NCBI GenBank assembly: GCA_964036195.1
Contig: OZ038450.1
Coordinates: 11,968,701 to 12,032,700 of the forward strand
Reading direction: 5' to 3'
DNA length: 64,000 nucleotides
Source of the DNA: Sphaerolaimus hirsutus
Lineage: Eukaryota > Nematoda > Chromadorea > Monhysterida > Sphaerolaimidae
Positions 41,401-52,300 of the stretch are shown piece after piece. The notes below the pieces were generated by a model, which saw only the letters and a list, made by a program, of their open reading frames with translations, did not search any database and had not been told where the DNA came from. Within the stretch, counting starts at the first letter, position 1. Each line of letters starts with the position of its first letter. Position numbers and translations under genes: made by a program.

Positions 41401-44400
41401 GTAAAATGATGGTTAAAAATTACACAGGCCATTACTACTTACGATCTGTTTGTTGGGCAGTCCGAAATGGTAGAAACTATTCCAAATTCTCAAAGTTCCT
41501 CTGAATGCATCCTGAATCCGATTTCACTTTTTTGGATAATAAAATGCGTTTTGTGTGGAAAGTGCGAGACATTTGTAGAGTACACACGGGATAACGGAAC
41601 CAAGTTTACACTTACAAACTGTTTTTTGTTGCACACAGAGAAGTGCCGCCTAAAGAAACTATTCACACAAAAAGTAAATACAACACAGAAAAACACTTGG
41701 TTGAAAATAAGTTGTGAAATGGAAAGAATATTCACATGCTTAAACAGAACCCACATCAAAAGAATGGTGTTTACGAGCGTCCCACATTACTCTCAAAGGT
41801 TTAGTGCATTGGGCCTACACAAACTAGTTGATATCAAAATTCGTGTCAACTAAATTTTGGTTAATTACGTGATTTCAACTACCGTATTACCTCGAAATAC
41901 CCCCATGGGGGTTTATTATTTCGCCAGCAAAATTTGAGGGGGGTTGATTCGAGGGGGGGGGGGTATTCGAGGGTTTTTTTTTATTATTTCGTCAGAAATT
42001 TTCGTAAGGATCGTAGTAAAAAATAGGCATTCGCGTACCCAAAACAGGTAATAAATGTGTCCAAACGGGGTATATTTGGACATACAAACATAGATAGCTA
42101 CACAAACTAATCGATGTGTAGCTGCAATGCAAATTAGCAGTAACATACATCATGTACATTGCATACATGACGTTTTTATTACGTACATGACGTACATCAT
42201 TCGAGGGGGGGGGGGTATTTCGAGGGGGGTTTATTATTTCCCCAGCCCATTTTGAGGGGGGTTAATTCGATGGGGATTTTCGAGGTAATACGGTATCCTT
42301 CTGTGATAGGGCATCATCAATTTTCCATCGTGACACTAAATTTTCATTGTTTCTGTTCAGTGTAATTCTTTCAAAAAAATTCTGCTGTTTTTTCAGTTGA
42401 CTTTCAGTTGACATTTATTTGCGATGTCAACTAGTGTGTGTGGGTCCATTACGGCTCAACATACCTTGGTGTTGCTGCTGGTGCTGAGGCGGATAGCCCT
42501 GCTGCTGTGGAGGATAGCCACCCCCTTGCTGTTGCTGCGGATAACCCTGCTGAGGTGGGTAGCCCGGCTGTTGTCCGGGGTAACTCGGCTGCTGCTGTGG
42601 TGGGTAACCCGATTGCTGTGGTGGGTAACCCGATTGCTGCTGCGGCGGGTAACCCGATTGCTGCTGTGGGTAACCCGACTGCTGCTGTGGGTAGCCCGGC
42701 TGCTGCGGGGGGTATCCTTGACCGGGTTGTTGCGGGGGGTAACCGCCCTGTTGCTGTGCCGGATAGCTTGGGAAACCGCCTGGCTGTTGGCTTGGGTAAC
42801 CCGGTTGCGACGGATATGATTGCTGCTGCTGTGGGGCCTGGGTTGGATAGCCTGCGTGCATGATTCATACGTATTTACGTGATTCTATTGGGTGACTCAT
42901 CAAATTGTGTTGGAAATGGATTTGAATGAGTTGAATGTTTTGCTGGCGAAAACCAAGTACATAAGTATGTAAACACCTTCCCGGTCACGTCCGGCACCCA
43001 TTTTTTGATTTTACTTCTTACATCCTATCCACAGCTCTAGGGTGCCCCAGAGGCTGAAACTTGGGGGAGATATTGGCGCAACCACCCTCTACTTCGCATG
43101 AATTGGGGGGTCGCGGCGACCCCTCTCAGGGTGGGTCGCCCTAAGTGCAAAATTTTTTTTGACTTTTTTGGTGTCCCACAGCAGGTCCGGCACCCACTGA
43201 TTTCTGAGCTGTGGGAGCAGTATAAATCTAAAATTTTGGGAATGTGTTACCAACACCACTCCCCTACTATACACTATTCAATAAGGTGAGATTAACGTGA
43301 AAAATTTCTCAAAAATTCTCATATTCTCTAAAAAAACACCACTCCCCACCAGATGGATGACAAAAAATCACTTTTTGCAACTTTTTTATTAGACACTCTA
43401 AGAGATGGGTTACGATACTTAAAAGGGAAGGGTTTGATGTTTAAAGTTATGTAAATAACCATACCTCTAAAATGCCTGCATTGCAAAATTTACTTAGGGC
43501 GAAATTTATGACATTGCAGGAACAAAAATTTGCAAAATTTACACTTTTAAAATCCCCCAAGTAAATTTTGCAATGCATGCATTTTAGAGGTATGGTTCTT
43601 TACATAACTTATTCACGTTAATCTCACATGATTGAATAGTGTATAGTAGGGGAGTGGTGTTGGTAACACATCCCCAAAATTTTTGATTTATACCGCTCCC
43701 ACAGTTCAGAAATCAACGGGTGCCGGACCTGCTGTGGGACACCAAAAAAGCCAAAAACAAATTTTGCACTTAGGGCGACCCACCCTGAGAGGAGTCGCCG
43801 CGAACCCCAAATTCATGAGAAGTAGAGAGGGTTGCACCAATACCTCCCCCAAGTTTCAGCTTCTGGCGCGCCCTAGAACTGGAGATAGGGTGTCACAAGT
43901 ACGATCAAAAATAGGGTGCCGGACGTGACCAAGGCCAGACCACTTAGGATGCTAGTCGTTTGGTATGCTGCCACAACGCTCACTTAGGATGCTGCAAGGC
44001 GTCGCTTGACATGACAACTAGCTACACGTCCACGTTGTATGCCACCATAAAATCATCCCACGCTTGCTCACCAAATGCGACACTTAAGATGGATTTCATG
44101 AGCATTAAAGGTGAATTGAAATTGTTAAATATTTTTTAAGCATTTTCTGGCCACTTGCCATGTTTTTTATGCTTTTTTACTTCTCAATTCAATTCAAATT
44201 TTACTTCTCAATTCACTTCTAGCACAGTGATACCTGCAATGAGGCACTACAGCATACTAACTGTGCATTTCCGCGTCATACTAAGTGACCAGCATACTAA
44301 ATGATGCATCCCCGACGTGACCGGGAAGGTGTTTACATAGGAAAGATACATATTGTATTGAATGTAAATAGGTTTTCATTCACCCCACTCAAACTCAATA

Positions 44401-45758
44401 TGAATGATATCCAATTACAAGGAAATTACCTGGTTGCATGGGATAGCCCGGCTGTGAAGGCTGGTTTGGCGCACCACCAATGTTCTGTATGGGAAAACAA
44501 ACAAACATGTGGTTATTGATTGGAATATAAATACATCAAAATGTGCAGCACTGCGAATACATCTTTACTTTTTAATGCTGTCGCAGTCAGCGTGTTGGCG
44601 CAAATGCGGTTGTGACTAACGATAGCAAACAAACATTCAAAAGATCATAAACGTTTTCGAATTTTCTACTTTTTATTCCACTACAAGAAAAACCGTTCTC
44701 TCCCAGTTAAAATCGAAAATTCGAACAATATTTTCGAACTTTTCTGGTATTTTTTTGCTAAAAGAGCATGCATAAAATGTTGAAAAGTCATTCAAAAGTT
44801 CTATTTCGCATGGATATATTTTGTGGCGGTCAAAACATTGTGCAAAAATGGCTTGGGGAGGCTACAAAATATAAACAAAATTCAAAAATTCAGGCTTGGG
44901 GAGGCGTATATTCAAAATTGACCAGAAAATTTCGAACACGCAAAAAACTGATGGAAAAAATTATTAAGCATTAAAAAATTAAGTATTTCAAAAATACGAA
45001 AACCGGATACGGAAATTCGAGAAGTCGTTTTTAGCAACAAAAAACACTTCAAAATCTAAACACTTTTTCCAGAGGGTTTGCCATCGTTAGTGGTGACACA
45101 GCACATGGTATGGAATATTTACACTGCTGTTGATAAACAATATGACATATATTTATACACGAAAATAATAAACGAGAAAATAGATAAACAATATGTACAC
45201 ACCAAAAATATGGTATTAGGACATATGGAAATATACCTACCTAGCTGTTTTTGCCTCAACAGCGGGTAGCAAGATGGCGAAACTGTTTTGATGTTGGAAA
45301 AAGGTTAAAAAAGCACATATTTAGGTATTTACAGTGCCACAAGGGTTTTGTAGATTCCCAAAGTTATCCAAAATAATTAGGAATTTCTTCAGTAAACTAG
45401 TGCACACATATTTAGTGAAAATGGCCCTTTGAAAATGTCTATCTGATTGATGCCCACCGCCTTAAAATGTACAAATGTGAATGGCGTATGGCATACCTAT
45501 TTAAATTACGTAAAAAAATCGACACACACCCAAGCCACGTGGAAAGTTTAGTATGCAACGCCTGTCAAATATCAAAAAAAAACTTTCGCAGTGTCCATGG
45601 TGTTCACTTCATGGTAAATGCATGCATGCATGCATGGTAAATTTATCTCATCTAACTTTACAAATTAGAAGAAAACTCACAAATCCGATATTTCCAGCGC
45701 CACCACCAGGCTGTTGTTGTGGATATCCTCCCCCAGTAGGATACGGTGGGTATGACAT
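38464..45758 (-). CDS. Annexin of the A7/A11 (Gly-Tyr-Pro-rich N-terminus) type, 9 exons, 519 aa
   Basis: Annexins bind acidic phospholipid membranes in a calcium-dependent way. Exons, 5' to 3' on the minus strand, are 45758-45681, 44484-44430, 42851-42465, 41051-40826, 40381-40137, 39639-39401, 39211-39065, 38729-38607 and 38523-38464. All junctions are GT/AG with matching phases; the total is 1560 nt including the stop. Residues 1-215 are rich in Pro, Gln, Tyr and Gly, with repeated GYPPQQ-type units in exon 3. This resembles the long N-termini of ANXA7 and ANXA11. The core (about 219-519) has four annexin repeats with the type II calcium loops GFGT, GIGT, KMGT and GMGT. Each has a downstream acidic partner (SELSGD, SETSF, REFSGD, SETSGD). 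Repeat 4 ends at [16 protein letters not shown], close to the family end, so the gene is complete. Several introns contain transposons (39986-40088, 41880-42295, 42968-44337). Confidence 0.93.
39986..40088. mobile_element. Internally deleted ACCGTATT-family element in an annexin intron
   Basis: Only about 103 bp: TACCGCATTTCCTAGAAAT at one end and TTTCGAGGAAAGACGGTA at the other, lying 48 bases downstream of annexin exon 5. Probably a deletion derivative of the approximately 400-bp elements. Confidence 0.7.
41880..42295. mobile_element. ACCGTATT-family element in the annexin intron between exons 3 and 4
   Basis: TACCGTATTACCTCGAAAT at the left and TTTTCGAGGTAATACGGTA at the right. The interior has two runs of nine to ten G followed by TATT-CGAGGG. 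Confidence 0.75.
42465..42851 (-). repeat. Coding minisatellite in annexin exon 3
   Basis: About fifteen imperfect units of 18-24 nt encode [13 protein letters not shown] and related peptides. The same DNA is also fully open in at least two other frames because it is built from CTG/TGG-like triplets. Length polymorphism would be expected. It forms most of the N-terminal tail of the annexin. Confidence 0.85.
42968..44337. mobile_element. 1.37-kb inverted-repeat element in the annexin intron between exons 2 and 3
   Basis: Termini TGTAAACACCTTCCCGGTC and GACCGGGAAGGTGTTTACA are perfect inverses, flanked by TA on both sides. Inside is a large foldback (about 42998-43930) with arms of some 400 bp (for example CAGCAGGTCCGGCACCC and its inverse GGGTGCCGGACCTGCTG). 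A non-palindromic segment (43931-44310) follows. No ORF. Confidence 0.8.
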
Positions 45759-46930
45759 AACCTTGATGAATTTAGTTCTGTGCAATAGATAGTGTTTGAA
45801 GGCTGAAATGGGGAGAATTCGTCTTTGTATTTTTTTATTTACAGTGTTTGTATTTAATAATCAAAAATATTGGTAGATAAAATGTCAAAAATATAATCTC
45901 ATAATGACACTGAATAACTTATAATAGACATTTACAATATATCCAACAATCGAAAATTCCTTTTTGCCATTTTTTCTATTTTCTTCTGAAAAAAATGTGG
46001 TTCGATGAATTATTTCAGCTGAACAAACATTCCACAATTTGTATTCAACACATGATTATTTCTAGCAGATTCTGAAAATAAATAAATGGGAGATAAAAAC
46101 ACATTGAAATGGGAAACCGCGCAGCGCAATGGAAATTATGGCACTGGCTGCAAACTACATAGCAGCTAAATCCGGTGAGAATGCACACAAACAAAAACTC
46201 GGCTGCCTTGAAACCAAATTCTGTGTAACTTTTGGACAAATGTAAAGTTCGCAGGTTTTATATCGATCGATACACTGCAGGCCCAGGCACATGACAAGTG
46301 ACGTAAAAAATACACACATTTTGGCGTGACTCATATTGGCAAAGCAGATCTCTGACGTGAATTGAAAAGCGAATGACTAGGTTCTTTGTATGTACGCAGA
46401 CTGCAGACAAGCGTCGGAGTGACTCAGCACACTTCACTGAAAGTGGGAGAAATTTTTGGAAAAGGTTTTTATTGAATAGTGAAAATTGTGTTTTCTAGAA
46501 AAGGGACAGACAATACACAGACAGCTGAACGCACCTACGCTAATGTAAAAGCGCCATGGCGCTTTTGGGTCTTGGCGCCATTGTCGCATGACGCCATCGG
46601 TGCTTGACGATTAACGATGGCAAACCCCCCGGAAAAAAGTATTTAAATCTTTAAGTATTTTTTTCTAAAATGACTTCGAATTTTTCCCCAAAATACTTTT
46701 TGAATTTAGAATTTAGTTTTCGAATTTTCGAATCTTTTTTTGGCACTTTTCAAATTTTTTTGGGCAGTTTTTGAATTTTTTTGGAAAAAATTATGAATTT
46801 GAAGCTTGAAATGCATTGATTGATGACTTTATCAATCGGCACCTGTTCCAGCGCTGTGTTTGCAATTGCCTAGGCACATCAGTACACTCCAGACAGAGAG
46901 ACATGTTGGGAAGGTGCATAGCATAAACTG
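45759..46930. other. Region upstream of the annexin start
   Basis: AT-rich; presumably the promoter and 5' UTR, although no core promoter element is convincing. A cluster of GCGCCATGGCGC-like palindromes lies at about 46550-46620. Confidence 0.35.
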
Positions 46931-46934
46931 AGGG

Positions 46935-47690
46935 TTGCATTTCCGGGTGGGGGTCCACCAGACTTATGTGTCATCACATTCTGTTGTACCTGGCTTGGCT
47001 GATTTTGATGCCATTGATATTTGATGTTGGGGGTTTGGGTCAGTGCTAAGACTAAATTTGGTTGTTTATGTGAATAATCATCCTGTCCCGAGATAAGGGG
47101 GGTTTTATCAATTGAGCTTATTATTTGATTTTAAAGCTCAATAACTTTGTCATTTCTGGGCTGCTTTGGTCCATTCAACACTTCAAATGATCAGCACAAC
47201 TGAGGTTGGTTAGTGATGTCTAAATTCGTATGCCGATTTGACCTGTTTTTTTTACCAAAAATTTTTTTCTGAACATGCTAGCACATACTAGCATTAACTA
47301 AAATTTTTGGGCCAGGATTATACTTTTTGTCTGAAGTAGTTTTTTGTTGAATAACCGGGTCAAATCGGCATACAGAATTTAGACATCACTAATACGACAT
47401 CAAAAAAAGTCTACAGGTTGTGCCGATCATTTGAAGTGTTGAACAGTCCAAATCGCATGAAATGGCAAGCTTATAGAACTTCAAAGTCAATTGGCCAGAT
47501 CAGCCATGTAAAATGATGACCTAATTATAGACCACCCTTTTCTTGGGACTGGGGGATTTTTTGAGAATATTTTTTCAGTCATAGCCCCGATCCCAATCCC
47601 CAACATACTTGAACAGTGTCAAAATAAGCTGACGTACTACAGAATGGGACCACAAGAAAGTCTGGTGCACCCCCACCTATAAAATGCCAC
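46935..47690. mobile_element. Foldback element of about 750 bp
   Basis: Left arm includes GGGGGTCCACCAGACTTAT, CAAATGATCAGCACAAC and TTAGTGATGTCTAAATTC; the right arm carries their inverses (GAATTTAGACATCACTAA, GTGCCGATCATTTG, AGTCTGGTGCACCCCC). It shares the ATCACTAAT and GTGCCGATCATTT segments with the element at 50242-52694. Confidence 0.7.
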
Positions 47691-47874
47691 CACAATCAAG
47701 CTATGGATCGGTCTCTGCCACCAGCCCATGGATGCTATTTCAACATTTTTAACGTTTTTGACATTGTTCTTTTTTGCTGTTCAGACGCATTACAAATCAA
47801 TTGTCAATTGATTGATGACAAAATTCGAAAATTTGAAAACATTTTCCATTTTTTACCATCGTTATTGATGATGG

Positions 47875-48835
47875 ACATTGGAAAAGCGCCATGGCGCTAT
47901 TGGCGCTTTTCACATCACTACATGTGGCCTCGTGGCCCTGAAAAATATGTTCGATACACGTTTCACTCAGCGGGAATGCATCACCTTTGGACGTGGAAAT
48001 AAAAACTTTAATGGAGCAATGTTGTCCGTGATAACACATTTTGAAAGAAAAAAACAATTATCGATAACGTATGTTTGAACAATGGATAATCAACTGCAAT
48101 CTAAATAAAACATGAAGAACATCAAACACATTGAGGTAACTCGATATTAGGATATTTTGCTTTATATTTTGATAAAAGTCTAAGAAAAACAATTATTGCA
48201 TGCACTATGCTTCCTTCATTCACCTTCTCAAATTTGACAAACACTGGTGATAAAAGGTGTTGACGCTTTTGGCGCTTGGCCATATTTTCGCCTGGCGCCA
48301 GGAACAAAATGCCTGGCGCTGGCGCGTTTTGCTCTGGCGCCATTGGCACTTGGCGCTGGCGGTGGCAAAAGCGCCATGGCGCTTTTGGCGCTTGGCGCCA
48401 AAGTTCACAACATTAGTTATGAGTGCAGTTATGGGTGAAGTATTGATCGTGGGTAGTGATGTAAAAGTGCCGTGGGGCTAGCGCCAAAGCAAAAAGCGCC
48501 ATGGCGCCATTTTGCTCTGGTATCATTGGCACTTGGCGTTGGCGGTCGCAAAAGCACCATGGTGCTTTTGGCGCTTGGCGCCAAAGTCCACAACACTATT
48601 TATGAGTGCAGTTATGGGTGAAGTATTGATTGTGGGTAGTGAATAGTGATGTAAAAGCGCCATGGGGTTAGCGCCAAAGCAAAAAAACGCCATGGCGCTT
48701 TTGGCGCTTGGCGCTATCTTGCTGTGGGACCATTGACGCTTGGCGTCATGTCCATGAAAAGCGCCATGGCGCTTTTGGCGCTTGGCACTATTTTTGCCGG
48801 CACCAGGAACAAAATGAAGGCAAAAAGCGCCATCA
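47875..48835. repeat. Satellite-like array rich in GCGCCATGGCGC palindromes
   Basis: Repeated AAAAGCGCCATGGCGCTTTT and TTGGCGCTTGGCGCCA blocks, with a larger unit of about 184 bp. For example, GTGCAGTTATGGGTGAAGTA occurs at about 48423 and again at about 48607. Related short clusters are near 46555, 53685 and 58310. Several ORFs here are by-products of the repeat. Confidence 0.75.
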
Positions 48836-49027
48836 CCTGAAATTCACACAAAACTGTGTATCCAAATATGTTTTTTTTAAAGAAACTCAAAACTCAAACA
48901 ATGTTTTGAAATATTTTTTGGCACATTGCCAAATATCTCAATCCGTTATTCTGCGCTGGAATTGGAATTAGGAAATTGTTGTAGTCTCTTCGTTTTTATG
49001 CCAAATTTTTGACATTCCCAACCGTTA

Positions 49028-49245
49028 GGCGCACCGCACACTGCAAAGTGTAACGGGAAGTTCGGACGATTTTTGCATGGGTGGAATTCAAGAGCGGAAT
49101 TCAAAATCGTCCGAACCGACCCAAATTTCAATAGTTTTATAGATGTGTCGTAAATAAAATCGTCCGAACTGACTTTATAATTCTGCCCGGGCAGAAATTA
49201 AAACGTCCGGACCCGATCGTTACACTTTGCAGTGTGCGGTGCGCC
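49028..49245. mobile_element. PIF/Harbinger-type MITE upstream of the Schlafen-like gene
   Basis: Perfect terminal inverted repeats GGCGCACCGCACACTGCAAA and its inverse TTTGCAGTGTGCGGTGCGCC are flanked by TTA on both sides (49025-49027 and 49246-49248). TTA target duplication with GG-starting termini is the Harbinger signature. The 218-bp interior carries four copies of an (A)CGTCCGAAC-like motif in both orientations. It ends about 100 bases before the ATG at 49350. Confidence 0.85.
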
Positions 49246-49349
49246 TTAGGTGCAGAAACCCTTGCTGTTCACATTTGTACGATGTAAATACGAGAACTAG
49301 CCATGTCCACTCTATCTACTCGTCAAACGTTGCAACGTAGCGCAACGTA

Positions 49350-52300
49350 ATGGCAACGTGCAGCGTCGACGACCGGCTAGCTGCGCTGGAGCGGCGGCGC
49401 GAGGATGTGCGCCTGGAGTTCAAGTGCCACCCGGTCGTGTGCATAGAGGAACTGTCCGATCGGCAGGAAAGGCTCAACGATGTCGGCAAGATCAAACGCA
49501 GGCTGCAGCCTTGGTCCAAGTTTGTTACGTGCAGCCACGTGTTTTTACATTGTTGAATCGGCTAGGGATGGCCAGCGCTTTTTTTTAAAAAGCGCATGGG
49601 TCCCAGTGCTTTTTTATAAAAAAGAGCGCTGGCAAAAATTTTTTGTACCTATGCACTAGGTATTTTGTAATTTTTTGGGCGCAAGCGCGCAATTTCACAT
49701 ACACATTACCACTGGTGGTTGTTTTCATTGGTTTTGTGTAGTTAGTGTCATTGCTTCTATTCCTGCATGCTATCATATAATAATAAGCTGTGATATGTGA
49801 GTGTTGTGTATAATATGCAGTAAATGCGTTTCCACATACTTATACAGTGGGAAACATCAGTTTCAATGTATTCACCTTCTTTTGTAACCTTATTTAAGCA
49901 TTATTTCATGCCTAAGATCACTTGAAATCACGACCATATAGCAATTTACATCACGAGTCAACATAAAAGGTGGATTTTTGGCATAAAACCCCACTTATAA
50001 TGCTATCCCATTGCTCCACAGCCATTCTGTGGCTATTGATCATCACAAGTACTGCCACCTGTATGATATACATGTATATATTGACTCAGAACCATATTTG
50101 GGAGCTTTCTAGGAAATGTCTTGACATTTTTTTGAAAAAAGCAAAAAAAGCGCGTTTTTTTTTAAAAACTGGGCTTTTTGAAAAAAGCGGGGCCGTTGAA
50201 AAAAAGCGCTTTTTATCCATCCCTAGCCGCGGCGGTGTAGTAATAGGGGATTTTGGGGTTAGCATTTGGGGGGGAGGGGGTTCGCCTAGGGTTGGCCAAT
50301 GTTTTTTTAAAAACGTTTTTTATTAAAAAAACGTTTTTTTATTTAAAAAACATGACGTCCGAAATGTTTGTTTTTAAAAAAAACATTGACCGAAATTTTT
50401 AGTACTAAGCACTAGGTATTTTGCAAAATTTTTGCGCGCAAGCGCGCAATTTCACACACAAATTGACATTGATGGTTGTTTTCATTGGTTTTGTGGCATT
50501 TTTAGTATCAAAGTATCCATTTATATATGCTACCATGGGTTAATAAGCCGTCATTTGCCGGTGTAGTATATAATATTGAGGTAATGTGCTTCCATGTACC
50601 TCCACAGTGTGTAACGTCACTCCCAAAGTAACAACCTCCTTTTATAACCTTGTTTCATCACTATTCCGTGCCAAACTTTACCTGAAGTCACGAACATTTG
50701 ACTATAAGACCCCGTTTACACGGATTTTTTGTGATGACTCGACAAAAATAAAACGTTCAATAAGTTGAGTAAAAATGTTCCATATTTATGAGAAAAAGTG
50801 GTCAATTATACATCTAACCTAGGCAAATATGCATGTCAAATTGCACAATCGTGCTTGTAGCTCATGAGTTAAAGGCGTTTGAAAACTTTTGCAGTTGTCG
50901 GACAGTTGTCAGACTGTCTCCGACAGCCAGCGACAATAGCAAACTTTTTTCAAACGTTATAAATCTTGGGCTACAAGCATGAGTTTGCAATTTGGCCTGC
51001 ATATTCGCTTAGGTAGAAGGTATACTTGACCACTTTTTCTCATAAATATGGAACATTTTTACTCAACTTATCGAACGTTTTATTTTTGTCGAGTCGTCAC
51101 AAAAAATCCGTGTAAACGGGGTCTTAGGCGATATACGAACGTATCAACAAAAAAATGGATATTTTTGACAGAAATCACCACTTATAATGATATCCCATGG
51201 CTCAACAGCCATTATATGGTCATATATAACATCACAGAGTATTGCCACTGTCTGATATACCTATATATGTTGACACAAGATCATATCTGGGAGCTTTTAA
51301 AAAAAACGTTTTTTATTTAAAAAAAACGTTTTTTTAATAAAAAAACATCGAGTTAAAAAAAACGTTTTTTTCCAACCCTAGTTTCGCCACTTTTCACGTG
51401 TTTATATATCGGGAACCGCTAGGTGAAAAATGTTGAAATTTGGATATATTATGGTTTCAGGTCGGGGCTCTCTCGGATTTCGACGAAATTTATCTACGAG
51501 GCCCCAGACCGGAGATAGGGTGGGTTATAAAAACGTGGTCATTTGCGAAATTTTTGAGTGTCGCTCAGAAAATTCAAACTTTGCACATCAAAAACTCGGC
51601 TAATTCTGGGCCGATTTTGATCGTTGAACGCTTAAACTGATCGGCACAACCTGTAGATTCCGTTTTTGTTGTCGGATTAGTGATGTCTATATTCCTTACA
51701 TAGATTTGACTCGGTTTGTAAACCCAAAAAATTATTTATCTAAACATGCTATCATATACTTTATACAACGAGAATTCGTATAAAACAAAAATAAGTTCAA
51801 TATCTCGTTCCAATCAAAAGTTACAGCGCTTCAAACTTTTTCCACCCATCCACAAAAATAACCACATGCAGTACTATGCATGCAATTTCAAAACTCCATA
51901 TCTCGATCATTTCTCAGCCGATTTTCACCAATGAACACTTAAAATTATCAGAATAACATGGAGATATTGTTTTTATTCACAGTTTATTTGTATACGTTGT
52001 CATTATGTCAATTTCAGTCAAAAGATCGCGTTATTTTCTTGTATGGCAAATCTGATAAAATATAGGGAAAGTCTGGGATAAAAAATGAAATCTTCACGTC
52101 ATTCTGATAATTTTAAGTGTTCATTGGTAAAAATCGGCTGAGAAATGGTCGAGATATGGAGTTTTGAACTTGCATGCATGTGGTTATTTTTGTGGATGGG
52201 AGGAAAATGTTTGAAGCGCTGTAACTTTTGATTGGAAAGAGATATTGAACTTATTTTTGTTTTATACGAATTAACGTGGTATAAAGTATATGATAGCATG

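Noticed and set aside
42424-42868. Long plus-strand and alternative-frame ORFs over annexin exon 3
   Set aside because: These are shadows of the CTG/TGG-rich minisatellite; splice phases and annexin homology fix the minus-strand frame encoding GYPPQQ.
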